DNA of 64,000 bases from positions 335,920-399,919 of the forward strand of contig CAZRCW010000002.1 in NCBI GenBank assembly GCA_964598725.1, read 5' to 3'. A model generated the notes under the pieces. That model did not search any database. It saw only the letters and a program-made list of their open reading frames with translations, and had not been told where the DNA came from. The position numbers and the translations under genes are program-made. The first letter of the stretch is position 1. Each line of letters starts with the position of its first letter. Positions 49,986 through 58,155 of this stretch are shown in pieces. The stretch comes from JAGOTP01 sp964598725. GTDB taxonomy: Bacteria; Patescibacteriota; Patescibacteriia; 2-12-FULL-60-25.

Positions 49986-52616
49986 TTACGCGAGCAATCC
50001 CTTCACATCCTCCCAGGTCAGCGACTCGATCGATTGTGTCGCATCCTGCATGATCGCATCGAACACACCCTGCTTCTTCTTTTGAAGTTCGAGCATCTTT
50101 TCTTCAATCGTTTCTTTGGCAACGAATTTGTAGACGTTCACGGTCTTGGTCTGACCGATGCGGTGGGCGCGGTCCATCGCCTGCTTCTCGGCTTGTGGGT
50201 TCCACCATGGGTCGATCAAGAGCACCGTGTCGGCTTCGGTCAGCGTCAAACCGGTACCACCGGCCTTCAGACTCAACAAGAATACACTGACCTTCGAACG
50301 GAACTTCGCGATTTCCATGGCACGGTCTTTGGTTGAACCTTCAATCGTTGCGCTATCGACGCCGTCTTTATCAAGGGCGTTACGGACAAGGTCCAACATG
50401 GTCGTGAACTGACTGAAGACCAAGACCTTGTGATTGCCACGAACGGCTTCGTAGATGAATTCGAGAACACCTTCTAATTTTCCAGACAAGGCCGGATCGC
50501 CTGGCAGGCGTGGATCGAGGAAGGATGGGTGATCACAGACGCGACGGAGCTTGGTAAGTGCTGCCAAGATTTCAATCTTCGATTTCTCAAAGCCTTGTTC
50601 TTCAACGAGACGCGTGACATCGCTGCGGATCTGCTCAAGCGTGCGGGTATACAAAACCAACTGCTCTGGTGATAAGCGACAAGTAATTTCTTGTTCGATT
50701 TTTGGAGGCAACTCGCTCGCCATCATCTCCTTGGTACGACGGAGCATGAACGGCTTGAGCTTACGACGAAGCTTCTCAAGCGCCTGCTGGTCGTTGCGTT
50801 CACGGATGGGACGCGAGTAAGCGGCGGTAAAGGCACGTGCCGTTCCGAAGAAGCCTGGCATTAAGAAATCAAAGACGGACCACAATTCATGGACGCCGTT
50901 TTCGAGCGGCGTACCGGTGAGCGCCAAACGGAAGCGGGATGGAATCGCTTTCATGGTGAGAGCTGTCTGCGTCACCGCGTTCTTAATGAAGTGCGCTTCG
51001 TCCAAAACACAGACCGAGAACATTGTTTTTGATTCTAAGTACTGCGGCAAGTCACGCTGCATCAAGGAGTACGATGTCAGAATCAGATCGTGCTCATGCA
51101 TCGTATCGATCTTGGCTTTGCGTTCCGGTGGTGTGCCATCGACGACCAAGACTTTCGCATCTGGCGTATAGGTCAATGCTTCTTGTTGCCAAACCGACAA
51201 CAGGGTTTTTGGACAAATAACCAAAGCCGGGGCTTTCTTACCGATCGCTTTTGCGACGCGCAATGTCTCGAGGAACGCCAACGTCTGGATTGTTTTTCCC
51301 AACCCCATTTCATCGGCGAGGACGCCGCCGAAACCGTACTTCTGTAAGAAGGCCAACCACGCTACACCATCTTTCTGATACGGACGCAAAATCTTCTCAA
51401 GCGTTGGCGACAAAGTAATTGTCTCGCCGAGCGACCCGCGCTTCACATCCTCCATGAACCGGTCGAGTGAACTCTCGACCCCTTCCAAATGCGCATGCCG
51501 TGTCGACTGAACGAGGAACAGTAATTCCGGAACGTGGAACAAACGGGTGCGACGTGCCTCTTTCCCCTCTTCTTCTTCCGTCGTCTTCATCCAATCCATC
51601 ATTGGCTTCAATTCCGCACCATTACCAATACGGGCGAAACGGCCATTTGGTAAGCGCACGTATGGCTCATTCGAACCCAAGGCTTGTTCAATCGATTCCT
51701 TGTCGACTTTGGTCTGCGCACAGTGCCAATCGACCGAAAAGGAGAACCAATCCACCCCCGTCGATTGACGGAATGAGACGTCAGCTTCGATGTCGATCGT
51801 GTCGATGTCGAAGATCGGTTTGGCTGTTTCATCCAACTCGACTGTCACGCGTTCACGGAGTTCCTCCAACCCAACGCGCACAAACTCAAGCAACTTCCCG
51901 GAAGGAATGATCCATTTCTTGGTTGCTTCATCGCGTTCGGTCCCAATCGCATCTGAGATGTCCGCGACCGCATCTTCTTCGGCCGCTTCAAGACGCATGA
52001 CGATGTCGACCTCCAAGCGATCATCGACCACATGTTCATAGCGATCCGAGAGCTCCGTATCACCGAGTGGGAATTCGTACTTTCCGTAGCGCGCGATCCC
52101 TTCGATCGAAAACGAATCATGTTTGCGATCATACGAAATACGCGCAACCACCTCATCCAAACTATGGCGCTGGGTACGTGACTGACGCTGAATCTTGTGT
52201 TCATCTTGATCGAGCGAATCAGCTAAGTCGGCTAACTCGTCTTCAGTAACTTCAACGCCCGACTTCTTGGCATAGGCACTCAAGACCTGACTCACGCGCT
52301 CTTTGGAGCTTGGCAAGGTATTCTTTTCCAGATCATAGGAGAGCGCTTCTAAACCTAAAGCGATCACGTGTTTACACATCCCCCAATCAAAGGGACAGGT
52401 GCAATCAAAGAAGATGACCTTGTCGGCTTTGGGGGACAAACGCAGTGTCGCCTCATAGGTTTCGCTACCGATTACACGACCGGTAATCAGGATGTCATCG
52501 TTCTTTGAACGACGCACCGTAACCCCCTCAACGGAGCGATCCAAAAAGTAGGTTTTTCCTCGCTGAAATAGCTCCGGTTCGACGCTAGAACGGAGAAGGG
52601 ATTCATCAAACAGCAT
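49986..52616 (-). CDS. SNF2-family DNA translocase with SWIM zinc finger
   Basis: An 876-aa protein. An N-terminal SWIM finger (CTCPFDWGMCKH, residues ~73-84) precedes a beta-rich region and the two RecA-like SNF2 lobes: Walker A DEMGLGKTIQTLAF (~430), DEAH box VLDEAHFIKN, an LTGTPLENG motif, LLSLKAGGTGLTLTEAD (motif V) and DRAHRIGQTKTVNVYKF (motif VI). Such Snf2/HepA-like proteins remodel protein-DNA complexes. TAGCAT ends 6 bases before the ATG: leaderless. Convergent with ung, 4 bases between stops. Confidence 0.92.
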   Translation of the reverse strand: MLFDESLLRSSVEPELFQRGKTYFLDRSVEGVTVRRSKNDDILITGRVIGSETYEATLRLSPKADKVIFFDCTCPFDWGMCKHVIALGLEALSYDLEKNTLPSSKERVSQVLSAYAKKSGVEVTEDELADLADSLDQDEHKIQRQSRTQRHSLDEVVARISYDRKHDSFSIEGIARYGKYEFPLGDTELSDRYEHVVDDRLEVDIVMRLEAAEEDAVADISDAIGTERDEATKKWIIPSGKLLEFVRVGLEELRERVTVELDETAKPIFDIDTIDIEADVSFRQSTGVDWFSFSVDWHCAQTKVDKESIEQALGSNEPYVRLPNGRFARIGNGAELKPMMDWMKTTEEEEGKEARRTRLFHVPELLFLVQSTRHAHLEGVESSLDRFMEDVKRGSLGETITLSPTLEKILRPYQKDGVAWLAFLQKYGFGGVLADEMGLGKTIQTLAFLETLRVAKAIGKKAPALVICPKTLLSVWQQEALTYTPDAKVLVVDGTPPERKAKIDTMHEHDLILTSYSLMQRDLPQYLESKTMFSVCVLDEAHFIKNAVTQTALTMKAIPSRFRLALTGTPLENGVHELWSVFDFLMPGFFGTARAFTAAYSRPIRERNDQQALEKLRRKLKPFMLRRTKEMMASELPPKIEQEITCRLSPEQLVLYTRTLEQIRSDVTRLVEEQGFEKSKIEILAALTKLRRVCDHPSFLDPRLPGDPALSGKLEGVLEFIYEAVRGNHKVLVFSQFTTMLDLVRNALDKDGVDSATIEGSTKDRAMEIAKFRSKVSVFLLSLKAGGTGLTLTEADTVLLIDPWWNPQAEKQAMDRAHRIGQTKTVNVYKFVAKETIEEKMLELQKKKQGVFDAIMQDATQSIESLTWEDVKGLLA

Positions 52617-52722
52617 CGGGCGATGCTACCAGAAAACGAAGAAAAAAGCGAATGCCTGGAGGTATGAAGCTCTAGCGGTTAGAAAAAGCTTAGAAAATAG
52701 CCCATTTAAACGATGTTTTTCA

Positions 52723-52751
52723 TTGACATTCGCTGTTTAACATGCTTGAAT
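52723..52751 (+). promoter_or_regulatory. Promoter of receiver-like gene 1
   Basis: TTGACA (52723-52728), 17 bases, TTGAAT (52746-52751). Confidence 0.65.
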
Positions 52752-52794
52752 ATTCGCCTGTCGTTTCGTCTGACAACGTCTCTCGGAGGAATGA

Positions 52795-53274
52795 ATGGCA
52801 CGTGTAGTCATCATCAACGATCGTTTCTTTCCAGGAGTTCTTGAGGGTTTCCTCGGGAACGGTCACGACGTCATCTACGTCCAGACGCTCAACCTCATTC
52901 CGCAGGAAGCTACTCATCGGCTGGAGTGCTACACCCCGGCGACGGGCCGCATGCAGTGGTACAACTACCAGGCAAAGAGCTTAGAGCAACTCACCGATGA
53001 TGAGCTCCAGGGTTGCCACGCCGTGTTTGTGGACGGCCGGTTGGTCGGCTGGCGCCTGCACGGCGCGGATGCTGACCTGACTGGAATCGACCTGACGCGC
53101 GAGCTACGCAATCGAGGCTATACCGGCAAGATCTTCGCCAACTCAGGGAATCCCAACCTGAATCGGTTGATGGTTGAGGCCGGTGCCGATGGAGTCGCGG
53201 ATTCGGATTACCCCTTCAAGTCTCTCGACGCCTCCTCTTCGCCGACAACCGCCTCTCCCCTCTGCTACACCTGA
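52795..53274 (+). CDS. Receiver-like (CheY-fold) protein 1
   Basis: A 159-aa protein. GGAGG lies 6 bases before the ATG at 52795. Beta1 is RVVIINDRFF, beta3 ends in an Asp (AVFVDGRLVG), then IDLTRELRNRGYTGKIFANS matches the receiver alpha3-beta4 pattern (DLxxxLRxxGYxGxIxAxS), and MVEAGADGVADSDYPFKSL matches alpha4-beta5 (GADGxxxK). No output domain. A phosphoacceptor is plausible but unproven. The next two genes have the same pattern. TGA stop; own terminator. Confidence 0.65.
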   Translation: MARVVIINDRFFPGVLEGFLGNGHDVIYVQTLNLIPQEATHRLECYTPATGRMQWYNYQAKSLEQLTDDELQGCHAVFVDGRLVGWRLHGADADLTGIDLTRELRNRGYTGKIFANSGNPNLNRLMVEAGADGVADSDYPFKSLDASSSPTTASPLCYT

Positions 53275-53324
53275 CAGCTCGATGCCGCCTGTGCATCGCT
53301 CCAGGTAAGATAGCTTTCCCACCG

Positions 53325-53361
53325 CTCTCGGACGCGCACTCGCCTCCGAGGGCGTCGTCTT
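53325..53361 (+). terminator. Terminator of receiver-like gene 1
   Basis: CGCTCTCGGA ... TCCGAGGGCG stem, then TCGTCTTTAT. Its CTCGGACGCGCACTCGC half recurs in the terminator at 53944. Confidence 0.75.
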
Positions 53362-53376
53362 TATGAAAACGGAACG

Positions 53377-53405
53377 TTGACAGCCCCCTTAGGCTCTGTT
53401 CAAAT
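53377..53405 (+). promoter_or_regulatory. Promoter of receiver-like gene 2
   Basis: TTGACA (53377-53382), 17 bases, TCAAAT (53400-53405), directly behind the previous terminator. Confidence 0.65.
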
Positions 53406-53443
53406 CAAAGGCCAACACAACCGTTGGGAATTTGGAGGACTCC

Positions 53444-53935
53444 ATGAAGGAACCGCGCCGCCGAACCTGGCAGATCGCCATCATCGGTGACATCTCTGAC
53501 AACCGGGAGAAGCTTGAGACGGCACAGCGTGTCATGCAGACCGAAGAAAAGGTCGGCAACAAGATCATCGAGGTGACCGATCTCGACCGGCTAAGCTCGG
53601 TCACCGACCTCGCTACAGGCGAGAAGTCCCAGCTGCCCGGCTGGGGTGACTTCTGCAAGTCCGGCTTAGTTGCCGAGGTTGATGCGGTCATCATCGTGAA
53701 CATCAACTGGGTCGAGCAGACCGCCACCGGCACTCGTACCCTCGGTCCGGCTGAGATCTTCGATCAACTCCGGAAGCCGCCGGCTGAGGGTGGGCTCGGC
53801 TACACCAAGCCCATCTTCGTGGCGACGGACAACTGGCGCATGAACGATCAACTCCACGCGCAAGGCGCGCTGAAGACCCTGCACTGGGAGTCCTTCCACG
53901 GATATGTGACCGACGCTCTCGGTCTCAACTACTGA
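53444..53935 (+). CDS. Receiver-like (CheY-fold) protein 2
   Basis: A 163-aa protein from the ATG at 53444, with GGAGG 5 bases upstream. Beta1 WQIAIIGDIS, beta3 DAVIIVNINWVEQ with Asn in place of the phosphoacceptor Asp, then AEIFDQLRKPPAEGG and KPIFVATDNWRMNDQLHAQG (alpha3-beta4 like), then ALKTLHWESF. The missing Asp suggests a pseudo-receiver that binds a ligand or partner rather than phosphate. No output domain. TGA stop. Confidence 0.6.
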   Translation: MKEPRRRTWQIAIIGDISDNREKLETAQRVMQTEEKVGNKIIEVTDLDRLSSVTDLATGEKSQLPGWGDFCKSGLVAEVDAVIIVNINWVEQTATGTRTLGPAEIFDQLRKPPAEGGLGYTKPIFVATDNWRMNDQLHAQGALKTLHWESFHGYVTDALGLNY

Positions 53936-53943
53936 CCACACCC

Positions 53944-53983
53944 CGCCCTCGGACGCGCACTCGCAACCGAGGGCGTGTCCGTT
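53944..53983 (+). terminator. Terminator of receiver-like gene 2
   Basis: CGCCCTCGGA ... CCGAGGGCG stem followed by TGTCCGTTT. Confidence 0.75.
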
Positions 53984-54012
53984 TAAAAAAATGACCGAAC
54001 TATATCATATTA

Positions 54013-54041
54013 TTGCTTTTTTCAGCTGCTTATGCTTAGAT
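54013..54041 (+). promoter_or_regulatory. Promoter of receiver-like gene 3
   Basis: TTGCTT (54013-54018), 17 bases, TTAGAT (54036-54041). Confidence 0.55.
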
Positions 54042-54092
54042 ACTGACGCAGTCGATCCATCTTCGGGTCGACTCAGTACCAGGAGTAGCACC

Positions 54093-54635
54093 TTGAACAG
54101 CGATCTTTCTCAGGCCCACCCCTCACCCACCGCGCGTCCGCCACGGAACATGCAGCTCGTCGTGGTCCTGTCGGCTCAGCTCGCTCCACAACACATCCAG
54201 CTGCTCGTGGACGGGGGTTTCGACGTGATCATCGTCCCCACCATCCATGAGACCCATGCAGAGCACCTCCCCGCCTTACGCCTGGGCGGCGCACGGGTGA
54301 TGACCTGGAAGCAGGTCACCGACCCCAACGTCCTCTTCCAGATCGGTACCGTGATCGTGGACAGCGGCTTCCCGCGCTCCGCGAATGGCACCGAGCCGGT
54401 CCTCGCCACGAAGTTCATCCCCGAGCTTCGCCGGCGCGGCTGCGAGGCGCTGATCGCAACGGCGAGCAACCTCCCTTCGTCGGACATCCTGTCCGCGAGA
54501 GAGAACGACGCAGCGCTCAACGCTGGCGCCCAGGGCATTGTCCGCTGGTGCGACCAGCTCAAGCCGACGCTGACGTCGCTTCTCAAGGTGCAGAGCTTCC
54601 TCCGCCCGAACCCGCCCGCTGCGCTCGCCGCCTGA
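54093..54635 (+). CDS. Receiver-like (CheY-fold) protein 3
   Basis: A 180-aa protein. The start is the TTG at 54093, with AGGAG 7 bases upstream; an in-frame ATG at 54150 without SD is an alternative. After a ~20-aa Pro-rich lead comes QLVVVLSAQ (beta1), GTVIVDSGFPRS (beta3 with Asp), ATKFIPELRRRGCEALIATA (alpha3-beta4), LNAGAQGIVRW (alpha4-beta5). Closest in pattern to receiver-like 1. No output domain. TGA stop. Confidence 0.62.
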   Translation: MNSDLSQAHPSPTARPPRNMQLVVVLSAQLAPQHIQLLVDGGFDVIIVPTIHETHAEHLPALRLGGARVMTWKQVTDPNVLFQIGTVIVDSGFPRSANGTEPVLATKFIPELRRRGCEALIATASNLPSSDILSARENDAALNAGAQGIVRWCDQLKPTLTSLLKVQSFLRPNPPAALAA

Positions 54636-54667
54636 GCGCCACTGCCGCCGTCCAGTCACTGACGGCC

Positions 54668-54720
54668 CCTCCCTTTCTTCCATCACAGCATGTGGTGAGA
54701 GAAAGGGAGGTTTGTTTTTT
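54668..54720 (+). terminator. Terminator of receiver-like gene 3
   Basis: CCTCCCTTTCT / GAAAGGGAGG arms with an inner CACAGCATGTGG hairpin, then TTTGTTTTTT. Confidence 0.85.
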
Positions 54721-54731
54721 CAAGAACCTAT

Positions 54732-55385
54732 TTATTTGCGATCCGCTCCCGTCTTCTTGATATCTGCCTTCAGTCGCTTGATATCGTCTTTCGTTCCCTC
54801 AAACACCCAATCATCCTGTTTGGTTAGCAAGGAACAAAAATCAATATACTGTTGATGCGTCTCCCAAAGATGAATCGCTAAGTCTTTTGCGAGTGCGCGA
54901 AGCACAACCAAATCTGATTGTTCCTTCTCTCGCGTCGTCATCCGCTCAATCTCGATGTAAGACAAAGTACTTGGAATAGATGAAACTAGTGAAACGGTGA
55001 TCGTTCCTTTTTTAAAATTCTCCGTTTGGCGTGATCCAACTTTACTGAAAAGTGGCATCGCTCCGAAAAGTTGTGAAAAACGAAACATCTCATCAAGCGA
55101 TACTTGTACACTGACCTCGACCCGATTCGCAGCACTCGTTCGTCCAATTTTTGTCACAACTTCCGCTTTACCATTGGTGATGCGACAACGGACATCGACT
55201 TCATCTTGTTTCTTTTCATCCCAATTCAAACCACGGGCCGAGACCGTTCCAAACGACATCACCATCGTGCGACGAGTGGTTGAGATCGATTTGAAGCCAC
55301 GCTTTAATAACTCTTTTCGCAACGCAGGGATCGACTTCGGCGTAATCTCTCCGCGAATTTCAAGTTCAACTGGATGTTCAGACAT
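54732..55385 (-). CDS. CYTH-like domain protein
   Basis: A 217-aa protein. VELEIRGEI near the N-terminus resembles the ExExK/R start of CYTH triphosphate-tunnel domains. DVRCRITNGKAEVVTKIGR and NRVEVSVQVS supply alternating charged beta strands as in the tunnel. Helices follow (VVLRALAKDLAIHLWETHQQ). CYTH enzymes hydrolyse triphosphates or make cAMP. Several expected acidic residues cannot be placed, so activity is uncertain. Downstream of, and in line with, the TrmB-like gene copy 2, 12 bases apart. Confidence 0.6.
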   Translation of the reverse strand: MSEHPVELEIRGEITPKSIPALRKELLKRGFKSISTTRRTMVMSFGTVSARGLNWDEKKQDEVDVRCRITNGKAEVVTKIGRTSAANRVEVSVQVSLDEMFRFSQLFGAMPLFSKVGSRQTENFKKGTITVSLVSSIPSTLSYIEIERMTTREKEQSDLVVLRALAKDLAIHLWETHQQYIDFCSLLTKQDDWVFEGTKDDIKRLKADIKKTGADRK

Positions 55386-55397
55386 ATAACGGATAGC

Positions 55398-56171
55398 TTA
55401 CGCGGCTCGATTCCAAAGAATCAAGAACATGCTGCGCAACATCTGAACGATGAACTGATCCTCGATCAAGACGACCAGCGGTACATGCGGCTGCATGATA
55501 AAGGCCGTCCGAGTCGACGCTTGAAACGAAGCAGTGAATGGCTCTGCATCTTTCAAGATGCGAACCGCCCGCTGCTCCGAAGCTGGACGCGTTCTCATCC
55601 AGCGCGAGATTTTTCCATCAAACAGGAGGGCCTTGGCTCGAATCCCGCGTTCAACACGCTCGGCTGCAGATTTATAATATTCCTCCTCTCCCACCGCGTT
55701 GACATATTGATCCATGTCGCCGAAGACAAAGATTTCTTCCCCGTCGTCATATACGCGCCGAAATGCCTCACGTACCTGCTCCATATGATCCAAGACGCGA
55801 ATCTTGGTTGGCATTCCCCCTTGATGATAATTCGCGAGCAGGTCCGGTAATACTTGATTGAACTGATGCGCCATCTCCCCAATCTCGCGCCGTTTCTGCT
55901 CAAGCTTGTTACGCAAGACATTCGGTGATTCAACCGTGAACGTGCGGGCATAGCGCTTACGTTTTGAGAATTGCGCCAGACCATGTGCCTCCAAGTTCGC
56001 GATCAGCTTGTAAACATTCGGCGGAGAAATATTCAAATGTTCACCCAAGACCGCGATACTGACTGGCCCAAGGGCGAGCGAATGCGTATACAGATCGATT
56101 TCACTTTCCTTTAATCCAAGCTCTTGAAGCAAAGGTCCTAAATTCTGCTTAATTTGCGGTTGTTCGAGCAT
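55398..56171 (-). CDS. TrmB-family transcriptional regulator, copy 2
   Basis: A 257-aa paralogue of the 11.4-kb regulator: LGLKESEIDLYTHSLALGP, LGEHLNISPPNVYKLIANLE (winged HTH), a coiled linker NKLEQKRREIGEMAHQFNQV, then EIFVFGDMDQYVN and a C-terminal QFIVQMLRSMFLILW, which matches YFVEMLRSMFELLW of copy 1. It is divergent from the second binding protein. A near-palindrome GAATT-GTAT-AATTC (56193-56206) carrying the TTGTATA half-site lies ~25 bases upstream of its start. Confidence 0.85.
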   Translation of the reverse strand: MLEQPQIKQNLGPLLQELGLKESEIDLYTHSLALGPVSIAVLGEHLNISPPNVYKLIANLEAHGLAQFSKRKRYARTFTVESPNVLRNKLEQKRREIGEMAHQFNQVLPDLLANYHQGGMPTKIRVLDHMEQVREAFRRVYDDGEEIFVFGDMDQYVNAVGEEEYYKSAAERVERGIRAKALLFDGKISRWMRTRPASEQRAVRILKDAEPFTASFQASTRTAFIMQPHVPLVVLIEDQFIVQMLRSMFLILWNRAA

Positions 56172-56192
56172 AGGGTCCGTTCTATCTTATAT

Positions 56193-56268
56193 GAATTATA
56201 CAATTCGGTAAATTTATAGCGTTAAATGCTGAATAATTGTTTACTTTATCGTGTATTTTTTGTATAAA
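56193..56268. promoter_or_regulatory. Divergent promoter region with TTGTATA half-sites
   Basis: GAATTATACAATTC (56193-56206) lies near the minus start. For the plus gene: TTTACT (56240-56245), 17 bases, TATAAA (56263-56268), 18 bases to the ATG; the spacer ends in TTTTTTG so that TTGTATA overlaps the -10. Shared half-sites with 12173-12259 suggest both regulators read related operators. Confidence 0.55.
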
Positions 56269-56286
56269 GTATTCAGATACCTCTCT

Positions 56287-57261
56287 ATGTCTTCTCTCTC
56301 CCGCAAACTCATCTATAGCCTCGTTGGCCTGATCGCTATTGTTGCCATTATCGCCCTCGCCCGTCACTCCTCGACTCCAGAAGTGGTTGAAGCACCAAAG
56401 GTACGCATCGGCGTGCTCAATCTCACGAGCAACTTACCGACGATGATTGCCCAAGAAGAGCAGCTGTTTGAAAAGCATGGACTGAAACCAGAGTTCGTCC
56501 CATTTGCTTCATCGAATCAAGCGATCGAAGCCCTGGAGCGTGGAGATATTGATATGGGAATCGGGATCAGCTTTATCCCACTTATGATAGTTGAGCAAAA
56601 AGAACCGGGCAAACTCAAAATCTTTAATGCTAGCCGGATGACGAGTGATCATCCATTCGATCGGATCATCGTCAAGAAAGACTCGCCGATTACGAATATT
56701 CAAGGACTTATCGGAAAAAAACTCGGCACTTTCCCGGGTACTAGCGCGACCAATCTCTCGAAGGACTACCTCAAGAAGCAAGGCCTCGACGTCGCACAGA
56801 TCGAATTCGTTGCGCTCCCCGCGCAAAACCAGCTCGCCGCACTTGAAGCGGGCTCGATCGATGCGCTCTATGCCTACGAGCCAGGTCTCACCACCGCTCT
56901 CACCCAAGGCGCCCGTCCGCTCACCCCTTCGATCTACGGCGAGCTCGTCAACGAGAATCCGATCGGTATCGGTGTCATGACGACCAAGTTCATCAACGAA
57001 CAACCAGAGGCTGCCAAGAAAGCGGTAGCCAGCATGGATGAAGCGGTTCGCTATCAAGAAGAACAGGAGCCGAAAGCGCGTGCGATCGCGAAGAAAGTCT
57101 TCAACTTCGAATCCGCTGTTGCCGACACCTTCTCGCTGACTCCCGTTTCTGAAAACGCGAAACTGAACAAAACCAAGATCACGGAACTTGCGCAAAAACT
57201 CGTCGTCATTGGTGAGCTACCGAACATGCCGAACTTGGAAAATATCTACTATCAGCCGTAA
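56287..57261 (+). CDS. Orphan NMT1/SsuA-like substrate-binding protein, copy 2
   Basis: A 324-aa paralogue of the 12.3-kb protein. N-terminal anchor helix (IYSLVGLIAIVAIIALA), then VRIGVLNLTSNLPTMIAQEE, LFEKHGLKPEFVPFASSNQA, FDRIIVKKDSPI, IGKKLGTFPGTSATNLSKDY, LAALEAGSIDALYAYEP, ending ENIYYQP as copy 1 ends ENFFYQP. The start is at 56287: the longer frame would begin inside the -10 region. No ABC permease or ATPase nearby. Confidence 0.88.
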   Translation: MSSLSRKLIYSLVGLIAIVAIIALARHSSTPEVVEAPKVRIGVLNLTSNLPTMIAQEEQLFEKHGLKPEFVPFASSNQAIEALERGDIDMGIGISFIPLMIVEQKEPGKLKIFNASRMTSDHPFDRIIVKKDSPITNIQGLIGKKLGTFPGTSATNLSKDYLKKQGLDVAQIEFVALPAQNQLAALEAGSIDALYAYEPGLTTALTQGARPLTPSIYGELVNENPIGIGVMTTKFINEQPEAAKKAVASMDEAVRYQEEQEPKARAIAKKVFNFESAVADTFSLTPVSENAKLNKTKITELAQKLVVIGELPNMPNLENIYYQP

Positions 57262-57272
57262 CCATTGATCCT

Positions 57273-57305
57273 GAAAACACGAGACCGACGGTCTCGTGTT
57301 TTCAG
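57273..57305 (+). terminator. Terminator of binding protein 2
   Basis: AAAACACGAGACCG / CGGTCTCGTGTTTT, perfect stem. Confidence 0.9.
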
Positions 57306-57394
57306 TTTAAAGGGCCCGTCATAATAACCTAAACAAGGCGTTATGGTCTTCGAGTACTTGCCCACATCAGAGAGGCGTACCATGATTCACCTAT

Positions 57395-58030
57395 ATGACT
57401 CCACAGAAATATCTTCCTTTTGCCGCTTGCTTGGTCGTTGCAGCCGCTTTGCTCGGTGCAGGCTGCGGAACCACCGATAGCGCCGTAACACCAAGCCAAC
57501 CGGCAACCAACGTTCCAGCCGGCACACCTACAACGAACACGCCGACGACTCCTCCAACCACGCCGGATACGAGTTCAACGACGTCACCAGTCGTCGCCCC
57601 ACCATCGGCTGACGGTACATCCATTATCACCGCCTCGAGCACGCTCGACACTACAGGCTGGGAAACCTACACCAATAAAACGCTCGGCTATAGTTTCAAA
57701 TATCCAGTCCGCGGACGGTTCGCCCCTCAATTCGAAGTTCAAACGCTTCCGGTAAGTAGAACTGCCGATGTGGGTAGCTGTATCAATGATGAGGCGGCCA
57801 GTTCGTTTTCGGTGAATGGTAATCGCTTCTGTGTCACCGCCAGGCGCGAAGAAAGCTCGGCTGATCCGTCCTACCAAGAACGTTGGATCTCGAAAAAGGA
57901 TAATTGGTACATCGTGATCACTTTCACAAAGAAAATCCCAGCCGATCAAGCCCGAACCTTTGATAGCGTTGCACAAAGCGCCCAGATCGCAACCATTATG
58001 TCGACGTTTCAACTCTCAGCCACGAACTAA
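57395..58030 (+). CDS. Lipoprotein with Thr/Pro-rich linker
   Basis: A 211-aa protein. Signal peptide with lipobox LLGAGC (Cys ~24), a Thr/Pro/Ser-rich linker (~30-80), then ~130 residues with YTNKTLGYSFKYPVRGRF, the recurrent YSFKYP strand motif of CPR/Gram-positive lipoproteins (PsbP-like). Two cysteines (SCINDEA, RFCVTA) may pair. It ends in an intrinsic terminator. Confidence 0.8.
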   Translation: MTPQKYLPFAACLVVAAALLGAGCGTTDSAVTPSQPATNVPAGTPTTNTPTTPPTTPDTSSTTSPVVAPPSADGTSIITASSTLDTTGWETYTNKTLGYSFKYPVRGRFAPQFEVQTLPVSRTADVGSCINDEAASSFSVNGNRFCVTARREESSADPSYQERWISKKDNWYIVITFTKKIPADQARTFDSVAQSAQIATIMSTFQLSATN

Positions 58031-58044
58031 ATCTACATAGATTA

Positions 58045-58073
58045 CAAAAACCGCCCAATCGGGCGGTTTTTGA
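58045..58073 (+). terminator. Terminator of the lipoprotein gene
   Basis: AAAAACCGCCC-AATC-GGGCGGTTTTTGA. The -35 TTGACA of the next unit starts at 58074. Confidence 0.9.
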
Positions 58074-58155
58074 TTGACAAAATAATCCTTTACGACCAAG
58101 CTTGTAACACTTCGACAACCCAGACAGCGACCCACAGAAGGAGGCGTCCCTATCG

